64,000 nt of DNA from Adiantum capillus-veneris (GCA_014529385.2 CM043961.1:11702478-11766477), one strand, 5' to 3'; shown: positions 11,067-22,995, counted from the stretch's first letter. Numbers and translations: made by a program. The notes: generated by a model not told the origin, from the letters alone.

Positions 11067-12235
11067 ATGAACGAACACTGATGTTCATAGCCAATGGAGG
11101 CATGGGTGGGCAGAGACATGCTTACCAGCAAAGAGGAGCTCAAGGAGCACCTCAACAACCCAAAGGACCCTGCTACAAGTGTGGTGGAGACCATTGGTTG
11201 AGAGACTGTCCTCATGATGAAATCATAAGAGTCAATGCGTATTGCCCAGAATGTGGAATTACTCATTTGATTCCCGATTGCCCTAAAAACCCGAGAAAAG
11301 GAGCAAAAACCACCTTGAACATGTTAGAAACAGTACCTTCCAGTGGAGGATCGGAAAATGAAACAATCATATCTATTCAGGCGGTAACACGAGCCCAAGC
11401 CCAAAGAAGGACGAATGAACCCATAGTTGAAGAACCAAAAACCGATGCTCAAAGTTCAAAAACGAAAAATCAGAGAAGCACTTGGAAAGCTAGAAAGGCG
11501 CGTAGGAAGGCCAGGAAAGAACGAGAGCAAGCAGCCCTATCCGAGGAGTTGAAACATACAAAGAACAGATTGGAGCAGTTAGAGGATCTAGCTAGCTTAA
11601 GCTCACACACCACAGCAGTCATAGCACCCAAGGAAATAGCAGAACCCAAAAGTGCAGGATCAGGAGGATCTGTACTGGCAGACAAGGTAAACGAGCAGTT
11701 AGATGCGCTTCTAAAAGCTTATGAAGCTCGACTTAAAAAGAACCAAACCCAGGAGCAAAGGTGGATGACTTATCCATATGCAGAAATAGAAAAACAGAGG
11801 TTGGATATGTGTAAAAAGATGATTGAGACGACTCAATCATTGATGGAAGAATCGCTGGGTAAACCTGCAAATTGTCATGAAGCACCAGCTCCAACCCCTA
11901 TCCAACCAACATTAGAGAAACATGAGGAAACAAAGGAAAGACTCACTAATGACTATGAGTCCAGAGAAGAGCCAATCATAGTGCCAAATACCACCGATGG
12001 GGCAAGTGACGGGTTCCAACCTAAAATATTGGCAGAAATGGGTAAGGACGGTAACGGTCTAGATGATCTGTGGAAGCAAATTCGTGAGTCCAACGAGGCT
12101 AATAGGATGAGTAACCACATGAATAGCACGAGAAAAGAAAAGAATGTGATCTTACCTCCTATTGAAGAATTTGAGGCAAGATCGCAGATGAACTTTGAGA
12201 TACATTCACAAAGAGGGAGACCAAGGATATATTAG
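10994..12235 (+). pseudogene. gag: element 1 gag C-terminal part with two zinc knuckles
   Basis: A 413-codon frame, shifted relative to the preceding Gag frame and overlapping it. Two CCHC-type knuckles stand in tandem: CYKCGGDHWLRDC (codons from 11171) and CPECGITHLIPDC. Both have three rather than four residues between the second Cys and the His. They would bind the element's RNA. Downstream is a strongly basic coiled-coil-like stretch (KARKARRKARKEREQ, then EELKHTKNRLEQLEDL) and a long acidic region. It overlaps the protease frame (12195) by about 40 bases; both frame changes may be mutations. Confidence 0.75.
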
Positions 12236-12962
12236 TTCGGGGCACAGCCAACCAGACTCTTTGAGAACTTTACCCTCTTACCTGGGAGAGTACGAAGCCA
12301 AGTCGGAAGTGAGAGCAATCCCATCTCAAAGACTTTCTTCTAACAAGGTGATGGATTCGCAAGGATTGATTGAGTTGTTATCCACTCCGGTGGCATGCAC
12401 AATCACGTTAGCAGAACTCCTAAGGTTAAGGCCAAACATGTGGACCACAGTAGAAAAATGCCTAGAAAAATTTGGAGTGAAAAACCCCACCTTGAAGCTA
12501 CAAGAAGGGATCAGAGAGTTGGACACGCCTCAACTAAACACTAGGCCAGTACCATTGAATAAGGTTGGAGAATATTGCGAGGGAGAAAACGGAAACACCA
12601 CGCTACCGGTAGAATTCCAAGGAGTAGTTTCCAAGGCTATTCTTGACAGTGGAGCGGGAGTTGCTATCGCCACCAAGGAAATCTGGAAAAAATGAGGAAA
12701 ACCAGCTTTGAGGGCTACCAGAATGAAACTGCAATTGGCATATGGGTTCATGGAAAAGCCTCTAGGACTCTTAGAAAAAGTAATTGTCACTTCGTGCGGA
12801 ATCGAGTATGAGCATACGTTTGCAATAGTCGATTTCGACAAAAAGAACAATTATGAGATAATCTTTGGACGACCATTCATGAGACAATTGAAGATGGTCC
12901 AAGATTGGCGTTATGACCACATATACCTCAGACAGCAGGATCAGAACTACCAGCATGGTTAG
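12195..12962 (+). pseudogene. element 1 retropepsin-like protease
   Basis: An aspartic protease that would cut the Gag-Pol polyprotein inside the particle. The active-site motif LDSGAG has its Asp at codon 12645, with hydrophobic residues before it (VVSKAI). The flap and C-terminal half follow a TGA at 12693-12695: LLEKVIVTSCGIEYEHTF, then IIFGRPFMRQL, matching the conserved ILG-P-L end of retropepsins. Apart from that single stop the frame is continuous to 12962. The next segment (RT) is in another frame. Confidence 0.75.
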
Positions 12963-12982
12963 GGCAACCAAAAGAGCTAGGG

Positions 12983-14599
12983 ATGTGCGGAGCTCCACAT
13001 TGTGGAAGCTTAAGAAGAGAGGACTGTGTCTTAGAAAGGGCAATTGAGGACAAGGAGTACATTCCGGAACCTTTCCCTAAAGATGCCTTGGAACCTCTGG
13101 AATGGGAACACATACTGGCAACATTGGATGTCTGTACCATTACCGACAGTCTAACAACAAAATTTTGCGATAAGGATGGCTATGATATGTTACCCTATTA
13201 CATGGTAAGCGTTGTACCAGAAAAAGAGACAGTGGAACCTCCAGAACAAGAAGAGTTTTACAACTCCTCTGAACATTTGGAAGTAAATGATGATGCAGAT
13301 AATGAGTGTTCAGACACCTCAAGTGAGCGTGGAAATGAAGCCGAGAATATCAAGTTTTATGATTTTGCTAATCAACACCCTAGACGCCAAGAACGCTATA
13401 GGAGGAAACAAGCAGGAAACAAAGCGAGAGAGAACCTGATTCCCAAGATAAAAGGTAAAACTCACTATTTGATGCTTGTAAAAGCAATGGATTATGTAAA
13501 AGATCAAATATCAGGAAAATTCTCAAAAAATCGAATAGAACGAACGCGAGAAGAAATAAAACAGATACGAAAAGCTAAAACCGAAACAAAATCACAAGAA
13601 TCTCACAAATCAAAAAAAGAAACAACAAAAGACCAAGAGTGGACCAAACTGGAGCATAAACAGAAATACCAAGAACTGAAACGGTCTTTGAGAGAGATAT
13701 GGACTACTGAAGAAGATAGTGATGGTAAAGGGGAGTCAGAAAAGGGCAACATGAATATACCAGCACACTATCGGAAATTTACTATCCAGGACAGAAAAAT
13801 CATCATGACACGACCAGTCAGGGAAAGAACCAACCAAGAATCTTACGATGGGCCTGAAAATGAAAAAAAGATAGACCTCGCAGAACCAGGTGAAAAGCCT
13901 CAGCCAGTCTATATAGCTAACGATTTAGAGCTTGAGGAGGAAGAACAGCTAACCCAACTTCTCAAGAAGTATAAAGATGTGTTCGCTTGGTCCTATAAAG
14001 ACCTCAAAGGAGTTGATCCATTGATATGCCAACATACAATTCCTTTGAAATCGGATGCAAAACCTAGCAAACAACGTCCTTATACATATAATGACACATT
14101 TGCTAAACGAATCAAAGAAGAGATTGATAAACTGATGGAAGCGGAATTCATCTATGAGATTGAACATACAGATTGGGTGTCACCCATTGTGGTAGTTCCC
14201 AAAAAGAATGGAAAATTGCGAGTGTGTGTAAACCTCAAGAAGGTGAATGCAGCAACCATAAGGGATAATTATCCCTTGCCAATCACAGAACATGTACTTG
14301 AGCGAGTGGCCGGGAAACGGGCTTATTCCTTTCTGGATGGGTTTTCAGGATACAACCAACTGGCAATAGCAAGGGAGGATCAACACAAAACAACGTTTGC
14401 CACAGAATGGGGGATTTATGCGTATCGAGTTATGCCATTTGGCTTAACTAATGCACCAGCCACTTTCCAGAGGTTAATGACTCACGCATTCATGGAATAC
14501 CTAAGAATATTCTTAGAAATTTACATGGATGACCTGTGTGTACACTCTCTTCTACGAGAGGAACATATAGACCATTTGCAAAAGGTCTTTGAAAAGTGA
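12983..14599 (+). pseudogene. pol: element 1 reverse transcriptase
   Basis: The first ~280 codons are a charged linker. The RT domain begins around codon 330: the primer grip region YKDVFAWSYKDLKGVDP, then [48 protein letters not shown] and the catalytic YMDD at 14522-14533. All core motifs are kept, so the enzyme would copy the element RNA if expressed. A TGA at 14597-14599 interrupts the connection to the thumb. Frame differs from the protease upstream. Confidence 0.9.
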
Positions 14600-15458
14600 A
14601 AGACATATCGAATCTGTCTTAACCCGGAAAAATGTGTATTTATGGTTAAGCAAGGACGAATCTTAGGACACATTGTTTCAAGAAATGGCATAACCACAGA
14701 CCTAGACAAAGTCAAAGTCATTGTAGACCTGCCCAGGCCTACTAATGCGAAACAAGTGCAATCCTTCATGGGACACTGCGGATATTATCGAAGATTCATA
14801 TACATGTATGCGGTTATCGCACAACCTCTGTATCGTTTGCTAGTCAATTTCGAGTGGACCGAGGAGTGTGAAACTTCATTCCAAAAGCTGAAGGACAACC
14901 TTATATCAGCACCTGTACTAAAGGCACCAGATTGGGAAAAGATATTCTATGTGCACATTGATGCTTCAGCATATGCCATTGGAAGTATTCTAGCTCCAAC
15001 CTGGAGACGGAACAATGGATTTTCCGATTTGCTATGCCAGCCGACAGTTAAACAGTGCAGAGAAAAACTACACAACCACCGAGCGGGAAGGGTTAGGAAT
15101 GATTTATGCTGTAAAGAAATTTCAGCATTATTTGCTTGCAAACAAATTTGTGTTCTTCACAGATCATCAAGCTCTTTTGTACCTAGTAAATAAACCTTGT
15201 AATACAGGGAGAATTGTACGCTGGTTTATTATATTGCTAGAGTTTGACTTCACAGTGGTGGTCAAAAAGGGTAAAACCCATCTACGAGCAGATCATCTTT
15301 CGAGGAAACACAACGAGGAAGCTCCTAAAAGAGTAGATGATGACATACCAGATGCTTACCTTTTCAACATTGAAATGGTACCCAAATGGTCTCAGGAAAT
15401 TGTTAGCATTCTTTCCTTCGGAAGTAGGTTTGATCATACGGAATGCAGATCCAAATAG
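14600..15458 (+). pseudogene. pol: element 1 RT thumb and RNase H
   Basis: In the RT frame it continues through GHIVSRNGITTDLDKVKVI and GHCGYYRRFI, then the RNase H start FYVHIDASAYAIGSIL (first catalytic Asp present). Near 15010 the frame shifts: the next part, with YASRQLNSAEKNYTTTEREG and FFTDHQALLYL, is read in the frame used by the integrase. RNase H removes the RNA strand of the RNA-DNA hybrid. Catalytic Asp, Glu (TEREG) and Asp (FTDHQ) can all be found across the two frames. Confidence 0.85.
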
Positions 15459-15488
15459 CAAACAATTCGACAAACAAAAGACGTCCAG

Positions 15489-17100
15489 TTGATAGCAGGA
15501 CGGCTTTATCATCTTGGATCTGACCTAATCCTACGATTATGTATAAATCCGGAAGAATTCGAGTGCTACTTTGAAGAGGCACATGTCCAGGGTTGTGCAT
15601 TTCATTGTTCAACAGTGAAGACACACCAGAGACTGAAACAATTAGGGGTTTATTGGCCAACTATGTATGCGGACACACATTCCTATGTTACCAATTGTAC
15701 TATATGTAGTGCCAAACGACCAGTGGATCACGCAACTTTGTTTCAGGTAAACATAGCACCTACATGGATTCAATATATCATTGACTTCTTAACCACCAGG
15801 ACATTCCCTGAGAACATCATGAGAGCACGGGAAAAAGCTATAGAGCTGGAAGGTCGTGACTTTCAGTTAATTGGGAATCAACTCTATAAGCGAGGAAAGG
15901 ACAATCAACTTAGAATCTGTGCAAGTGAAAGCGAATACCTGTTGATTCTAGAACATGCAAATAGCGGAATAAGTGGAGGCCATTTTTCGGGCGATAAGAC
16001 GGCAAAAATTGTCTAAACCGCAGGAATTTGGTGGCCTACATTGCACATGGATGCCGAAGAGTTTGTAAAGCGTTGTGATGCATGTCAACGTACCAAGATG
16101 CCAATAAAAAGAGATGAGATGCCACTACGGCCAATGATGGGAGCAAGAGCATTTGCAAAATGGGGCATTGATTTTGTGGGACCTATATCACCCCCTACAT
16201 ATCGCACCCATACCCAATATATCATTGTGGCTACGGACTATCTCACAAAATGGGTCGAAGCCAAAGCAACACAAAAAGCTGAAGCAGGCACCATGGCACA
16301 ATTTTTGTATGAGAATGTTTTTGTACGTTACGGGTTACCAATCGAAATTGTCAGTGATCATGGCACACATTTTCTCAATGAAGTCATTGAATATCTGCTA
16401 GACGAATTCATGGTCATACATAGGAAATCCGCACCATACCATCCACAGGCCAATGGGCAACCTGAGGCCACAAATAAAACACTATGCACGGTTCTCACTA
16501 AAATAGTGTCAGAATCACGAACAGATTGGGATCAGCAGCTACACTCAACACTATGGACATACAGGGTAGCTTACAAAACATCAATAAGAACAACACCATA
16601 CAACATGGTATTTGGGCTACATGCTATACTACCCATAGAGTTTTTAATCCCAACTCTACGAGTAGCAAAAAGCTTGGAATGGACAGGGCATGAGCTCTCT
16701 TCAAGGATTGATGATCTTAAAAAGCTAGATGAACTCCGCTTACGGGCTATCGCGTCAATCTATGCTAAAAAGAGAAGACAAAAGGAATTTTGTGACAAAC
16801 ATGTGCGTACCAAAGAGTTCAAAACAGGTGATTACGTACTTGTTTATACCTTGAAGCAACATGCCAAGAAACTTAAAAAGCAAGGGACGGGACCATTTGT
16901 GATTAGTGATCTATCACAAAGTGGAGCTGTCAAGCTTGCTACATTAGCAGGTGAAGAAATGCCAAACTGGATTAGTGGATGTCGGCTAAGGAGGTATCAT
17001 CTACCACTCACACAAGAGATGCTCCAACAAATTCATCAAGGAAAACAACGAATGAAGGAAAAAGAGAGAGTACGGGAGGAAGCTCAAGCCGAAGCACAAG
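15489..17100 (+). pseudogene. pol: element 1 integrase with two zinc-binding modules
   Basis: Same frame as the preceding RNase H end, interrupted by a TAA at 16014-16016. Two HHCC-type modules stand in series. The first is EEAHVQG...KTHQRLKQLGVYWP...CTIC (15570-15710). The second is LEHANSGISGGHFS...GIWWPTL...CDACQ (15945-16090). Each is preceded by its own linker; the second has RDFQLIGNQLYKRG. The DDE core follows: GIDFVGPISPP, IVSDHGTHF and ANGQPEATNK, so D, D and E are present. The C-terminal part has KTGDYVLVY and a GPF module. No chromodomain. Integrase inserts the cDNA in the nucleus. Confidence 0.85.
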
Positions 17101-17561
17101 AACTCATTGCAAAAAGACGGCTTCTGCGACGACAACAACGAAGTGGAGCACCATTGCGATTCAATGCCATTCGACTGACTAAGTTCGAGGAGGAAATAGT
17201 GGAGCCAATAATTACGGTCAAAGTGGGCAACAATCAAGTTGAATCAACAGCTTTGCTTGATTCGGGTGCTCAAGCAAATTTGATCTCTTACGAATTATAC
17301 CAACAGCTCAAAGTCACAGATCAACTTCATCCTACTCCCCAAGTGCTGGAAAGTAGCACATCACATCCATTGAAAACATTGGGATGGACTATATTGCATG
17401 TACAGATACATCAATATATTTATCCACACAAATTCTATGTGGTGACAGATGAAAGCACACAACACCCAATGATGCTAGGGCAACCTTGGCAAAAAGCATA
17501 CAATGTGTAGATAGATTGGAAAGCAAAGGCGGTCAAAATTCAGCACGAACATGAACAACAG
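17101..17561 (+). pseudogene. second retropepsin-like domain downstream of integrase
   Basis: Continues the integrase frame after a basic stretch (AKRRLLRRQQRSG). It reads ITVKVGNNQVESTALLDSGA (Asp at 17259), QANLISYELYQQL, a middle TLGWTILHVQIHQY and PMMLGQPWQKAYNV. A TAG at 17508-17510 follows, then IDWKAKAVKI in frame. The order hydrophobic-DSGA, flap, then LGxPW and an IDW strand is that of a retropepsin-like fold. A protease already sits before RT in this element, so this is an unusual second copy. It could be a domesticated protease, an inactive homodimer partner or a new maturation enzyme. Confidence 0.6.
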
Positions 17562-18338
17562 ATGATAGCTTTTGCTCAGCATTACCATCATGAACAACTG
17601 CAAGTTATGCAATCACTGGAAACAAAGCCAAAAGCACAAATGCCATCAAAGAACAACAGGAAACCCGGGACCAAAAATCAGGTAAAAGCCAACCATACTA
17701 CTTACAGACAGATGAAGTCACTGGCCACAATGCAAAAATCTAGACTACCAAAACAAGGTAAACAAGTATGGATGCGGAAGGATAGAAATGCAATGGCGAA
17801 AAAACAACAATGTAACAAATGGATTCCAACAAAGCAGATGGTTCAACCCCAAACCAAGGTCATAAAACAGATATGGATCCCAAAGAAAATGCTTAGCCAA
17901 AATCCAAACGTCACTCACATTTGGATACCAAAGCAAAAGCAAAAGGAACTACCTGCCGTACAAGCAACAATGGAAAGCAGACAGCTGCAATTCAAAAAGG
18001 GAAACCGACATATGTGGATGCCGATGAAAGACAAACTAGTGGAAAACAAGAAAGTGTCAAACCATCTACAAAAATCGGCAGCAACAAAATACCAGTGGAA
18101 AGCCAAGGCCATAAAGCCCATAGCCATTACATCCCAGCCAATTCTATCCTTAAACACAGCTACGACTCCATCAACAGTGTCGGCAAAGCAATTGCCTCTT
18201 GCCAAAAAGACAATTAAACAGAGAGTAGTAGAGTTACAACTGCTACTTGCAAAGAAAGCAGAAAACCTCGACAGCGAATGCCATAAGCATCTTGCTTATT
18301 CCCTTCTCTTGCACCGCATTAATTTTTCCATGCATTGA
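17562..18338 (+). CDS. basic protein with repeated W-[IM]-P motifs
   Basis: 258 codons in the same frame as integrase and the second protease-like domain, so originally probably the polyprotein C-terminus. It is rich in Lys and Gln, with tryptophans at residues 70, 87, 105, 121, 142 and 169. Four sit in a W-[IM]-P motif with basic neighbours (KWIPTKQ, IWIPKKM, IWIPKQK, MWMPMKD) and one is VWMRKD, 16-21 residues apart. No known domain is recognised. A nucleic-acid or chromatin binding tail is plausible, but that is inference. It ends at a TGA at 18336. Confidence 0.55.
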   Translation: MIAFAQHYHHEQLQVMQSLETKPKAQMPSKNNRKPGTKNQVKANHTTYRQMKSLATMQKSRLPKQGKQVWMRKDRNAMAKKQQCNKWIPTKQMVQPQTKVIKQIWIPKKMLSQNPNVTHIWIPKQKQKELPAVQATMESRQLQFKKGNRHMWMPMKDKLVENKKVSNHLQKSAATKYQWKAKAIKPIAITSQPILSLNTATTPSTVSAKQLPLAKKTIKQRVVELQLLLAKKAENLDSECHKHLAYSLLLHRINFSMH

Positions 18339-20020
18339 CCGAGTATGCATAAAATAGGGCCACATTAATCGGTCAGGCATTAGCACAACTTTTTCAACCT
18401 ATGCACGGCACATACTCCGAGGTGAAACCTTGTTGTCCGGGAGGACTCCGGCTAGGAGGGGGGGAGGCATTCTAGAGGCACTCTCAAATGCGGAACCAAT
18501 GACAGAAACAGCAAAAAAGGGCATGATTTTCGACTACTTTAAGGGTTGTTGTTTGATTGCGAAATTTTCTGGAGTAACCCAAGTACATATACCCTTATAC
18601 AGCATGAATCTACAGGTATATGGGGCCAAACGCCAAATCAAGCCCCTAGGTGTGTGTATATAGAAATAGCCATTTTTCAGCAAAAATATTGGTAAAACGG
18701 AGAAATCCGGCCATAAAAATTGCATGTGAGTGTATATAATGTGTTGCGGTGATGTTTGTGATTTATTATGATTTTTGGGGATTTTCTGGGTTTGATTTGC
18801 TATTTTCCTCTTAATTTTGCTAATTTTCGACAGAAAAACTTCAAAAATACAAAAAGCAAGTGGAAAACAGTCGTAATGAAAAACAAAAAATATGGTGATG
18901 ATCAGTGACTATAGGACAACCTATGGTACAGTGGGGGTGCAATTATGAGACTGGAGCAGAAAGCGTGTTTTGGCCAGGTTTTGACCGAAATGCCAAATTT
19001 CTGGTAAACAGAGGAAACGGAGTCCAAATCAAGAAATTTTTTAGCCTAAACCACATCTCGCAAGAAGATAGGAGCACATGTCAAATTTCATGAAAAGTGG
19101 TTAGGGGACCTCCATTATAAGAAATTTTCACCCCATTTTTAGCTCATTTTCACTATTGACCTTGTGGAGAGAGCTTCTGCCACCTAGAGCGGATCGACCT
19201 TCCAGTAGCTTCTACGACGCGCACGACTACCCGACCAGCTCCAGACATGAGAGGTAGGCTCACCACCTTGAGCTTTTCGTGCATGTTTGTCGTTATGTCG
19301 CGAAAACTAGCGTAGGGGTCACACACAAAGCGAGCGGTAGAGACCTACAGGTAGAGACAGCGGCCTAACGGCTAACCCGAAAGCAACAAGACTTCATTGG
19401 CAGCTTACACTAGTCTAGGAGACCAGTCTTGGATAGCCAAAGGCAGTGGGAAACCATCGGGAAAAACCCTAATTCCCAGAAACCCGCAAGAGGCCACCAA
19501 ATGGGAAATCGGTGAAACGGCGACCAAATGCTACCAAAATTCATGGGTAGGAGCATCTCGACATGCTCAATAAGTCTATATGACCCGAATGACCAAAAAG
19601 TGACCCGAAGCGGCACTAAAACTCAGAAACGGCATCAAACACACAAAGCATCAAAATGCACTTGCGGCCAAACCGCAAGTCTGTTTGCCACCAAACTTCA
19701 CAAGCGGCTTTTCTAGACCATCAACAACCAAGTCCTATGGTGGTAGACCACCACAAATCATCAAAGGTATGTAAACACAACCACGAGTGCTTCTAGAGCG
19801 ACAAATTGCCAAATGGAGCTCTGATGAAGCCAAAGTCGACAAAAACCATACGGCAAGGATCCCCAAGGGATCGGGAAGCTATGGAGACCAAGATCGAGAA
19901 ATTTCATCGCCAAAAAGCACTCCAAAAGTCAAAAAACGGCTCGGAGGCTTTGAAGTCCACACAGGGAGTTATACTCTATCCATTTGACTTTTTTGTTGAA
20001 ATTAGGCTCAAAAGGGACTT
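18339..20020 (+). other. element 1 non-coding block with internal polypurine tract
   Basis: No gene seen. At 18454-18467 AGGAGGGGGGGAGG closely resembles the real polypurine tract before the 3' LTR (24662-24676) and may be a second plus-strand priming site. The rest is unremarkable apart from a GC-richer patch at 19140-19420. Confidence 0.5.
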
Positions 20021-21070
20021 AGGGGAGCAAAGGGCAAGCACTGGGAGCACTAGCACTGAAAAAATCACCAAGAGACATCCTACGCGTAGGATGTCTCAAG
20101 GGCACTTTTTGGCACAGACACCAACATTTTTTATCATACACATGTTCTGAATGACATTTACGAGCCATACATCAAGTTTCATCACATTTGGACCAAGTTT
20201 GACCTCATATGCATGGAAAAATGCAAAGTTACGGCATAGAGGCAATAATGGGCCAAAGACCTACCAAATCTTGTCCAAATCCCATGAAACTTGCACAACA
20301 CATTCACCAACACATCAACAAACAATCTGTGTGGTCAGGGAGAAAAAATGATGAAATAGACATCCTACGCGTAGGATGTCTAATTGACCTTTTTGGCATA
20401 CAAGGGATGTTTTATCATTCCATATCCAATTACCTCATCATCAAGAGCCCATATGTCAAGTTTGAAGCCATTCCAATCACTTTTGACCCCCAACACCTTC
20501 AAGATACACTTTTTGAGCCCTAAAACACCTCACAGAGCCCTACAAGCAGCAAATCATGTCCAAATTCAAATCCAAGAACATGGCCATGCTCCATAGGCCA
20601 AGGACAACCCACAGAACAAGTTTCATGTCATTTTGATGAAAAAGACATCCTACGCGTAGGATGTCTCCAGCATAAATTTAGCCTTCTGTGCAAAGAATGA
20701 CATCATGGGAGCCAATACCATGGTGCAATGAGCCCATATACCAATTTTCAACCCATTTGGACATCAATTGTTACCTATGATGGACATTCTACCCAAATTG
20801 TCACTTAAAGCCTGAATCAGCCCAAAAAATCCACTTTTTGATAGCTAAATTCAAATCCAAGCCTATAGCCATGTTCCATGAGCCTTACACTACCTACATG
20901 TCAAGTATGAACCAATTCTGATGAAAAAGACATCCTACGGGTAGGATGTCTAGATGGAAATTTTTGGGCAGATTTGCACTGTGAGCACATGCACAGCTTC
21001 ACAAGTTCCTTTTAGGCTGTAATTTCAATTTTCAAGTCATTTGGATAAGTAAAACTCAGTTTCGAAGCTA
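20020..21070 (+). repeat. 285-bp tandem repeats, each with a 24-bp palindrome
   Basis: Four palindromes (AGACATCCTACG plus its reverse complement) at 20073-20096, 20358-20381, 20643-20666 and 20928-20951, each exactly 285 bp from the next. The first three are perfect; the fourth has one mismatch. Between them the units share patches such as 'gagcccatat', 'caagtttca' and 'cacatttgga', so they are diverged tandem copies in which the palindrome is the best-kept part. The block lies between pol and the extra ORF. Confidence 0.9.
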
Positions 21071-21274
21071 ATATGGAAAAAACGCTAACTTTGGACTACT
21101 GAGTGCAACAGGATCTATGGCAGCCTCAAAGTCACCGGCAAAGAAGAAAAGAATGACAATCAAAGATTATCTGGACGAGGTGGAACCTTTTGTCATTCTA
21201 GAGGGAACACTAAAGCCCACCAACACCTGGATACAAGAAGATCTATTAGAGTCAAACGACCTAAAGATCTACCA

Positions 21275-21360
21275 GGGAGTATTCAAAGACAATGAAGGCA
21301 ATGTAATAGAGCTACCAGGGAGTGTTCAAAGACAATGAAGGCAATGTAATAGAGCTACCA
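21275..21360 (+). repeat. 43-bp tandem duplication inside the extra ORF
   Basis: Two units differing by one base (tatt/tgtt). 43 is not a multiple of three, so the duplication moves translation by one base and terminates the first segment at 21338. Confidence 0.95.
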
Positions 21361-22969
21361 ATGCTGCCAAGAGAGCTCAATGACTTCGTATGAAGCAAAA
21401 TGGCCGGCTACTTGGAGAAAATTTACCTCCATAACTACTTCAAAGCAATACCAGCAGGGGTGGACATCAAAAGAGTATGGGAGTTTGTAACAAGCATCAA
21501 GGAGGATGGAGTGGCCAAGGTGACAGATTTACAAGGCGGACCAGATACAGAGATCGTAATCATGGAGCGGGTTGTAGCCCATGCACTCGACCTCTCCAAT
21601 GAGGGGGACAGTGTAACAAAAAGAAGGGATGAAGTCAAGGTGTACAAGGAGAAAAAGGCGAATTACACTTTTGAAGACATTGCCAACCCAAAGGTGGCAA
21701 TTATGAGCCAATTGTACAACCAGTACTTCACCATGTGCACTAAGAGGCCACAGAAGTACAGGATGCTGCCAGGTGCAATTGCCACAACGTCTACTTGGGC
21801 AATGACAAAAGGCACCCCAAAGATAATTAACTATGCGGCATACATACATGACAGCTTAGTAAAGATGGGCAACAAAAAGCCAACCTACATAGTGCCAGGA
21901 GAGCTGATCACCAAGGTGGTTTATGGGGCACTACACGCTAAAGGAAGGTGGCCTGACCCCCCATCTCAGAATGATTGGCTAAGAGTAAAAGAAGACAAGG
22001 AAGATGAGCCGCAAAGGGCACCAAGGGTGGCTACGAGGTTGAAAAGACGGCTAGAGCCAGTTGAAGAGGAGCAACCCGAGCAGAAGAAAGGAAAGAAAGA
22101 GTTTGCTCAAGTGTCGGCCAAAGAGACAAGGTCACAAAAAGCGGCAAGACTCGAGAGGCTGATGGAGAGTTTCCGAGCAGAAAGAGCCCTCAAGGGGGAT
22201 TTAAACGAACTCTGGAAGCCATCTCTCGAGTCTATGTCCGAATCTTCCAGAAGAGTGCAAAGGGAGCTCTTTGAAGATTATATCAAGAATTTCGAGATTC
22301 TTGATGCGGCAGCGGAAAACATCCCCCATGTACCTTTCACCAAGGAGGAAGTGGAGCAGATAAGGCAGACACTGCTAGATGAACAAGAAAGCCAAGAAAG
22401 AGAAAGAAAAACAAAAGCAGACATGGACTTAAAGGGCAAACCGGCAGCTTTACGAGATAGCCCTAAACCCAACCCACAGCCATCTCCATCGCCATCACCA
22501 CCTCCCAGCAACCCTCCACAAGAAGATAATGCAGCTGAGGACAAACAAGACAAAAGGCAAGCACAAGAGCAAGAGCAAAGGCAAGAACCTGAGACAAAAG
22601 AAGAGGCCAAGCCTGAATCTCATCAAAAAGGATTAGATGAGGCCTATTATGCATTTTTGGACCTGCTAGCTGTAGGCTATACAAAGGAAGAAGCCGCCAC
22701 AATCTCATTTGACTTGGCGAGAACAGGGCATAAAGAACAGATGCAAGGCATCCAGCTAGTGGAACTAAAAGAAATTGCTACCGACACGGTAGACCTGCAC
22801 CCACCCTCCAATGATTGGGACGTGGTGATGACAAAGCTAGCTGGATTGAGGGCACAATCTATGGCTTCAGAGGAAGAGATGATAACTCTCAAAGCCACCG
22901 AAGAAAAGACCAAAATGGAAAGGGATTCTCTGCAAGCACAAAGCCAAGGGCAAAAAGAGAGAGAAGCTG

Positions 22970-22995
22970 ACCTCCAGGCTATACCTCCAGGCTAG
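22970..22995 (+). repeat. 13-bp tandem duplication inside the extra ORF
   Basis: ACCTCCAGGCTAT followed by ACCTCCAGGCTAG. It adds 13 bases, shifts the frame and creates the stop at 22993-22995; without one copy the coiled-coil frame would be continuous. Confidence 0.95.
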
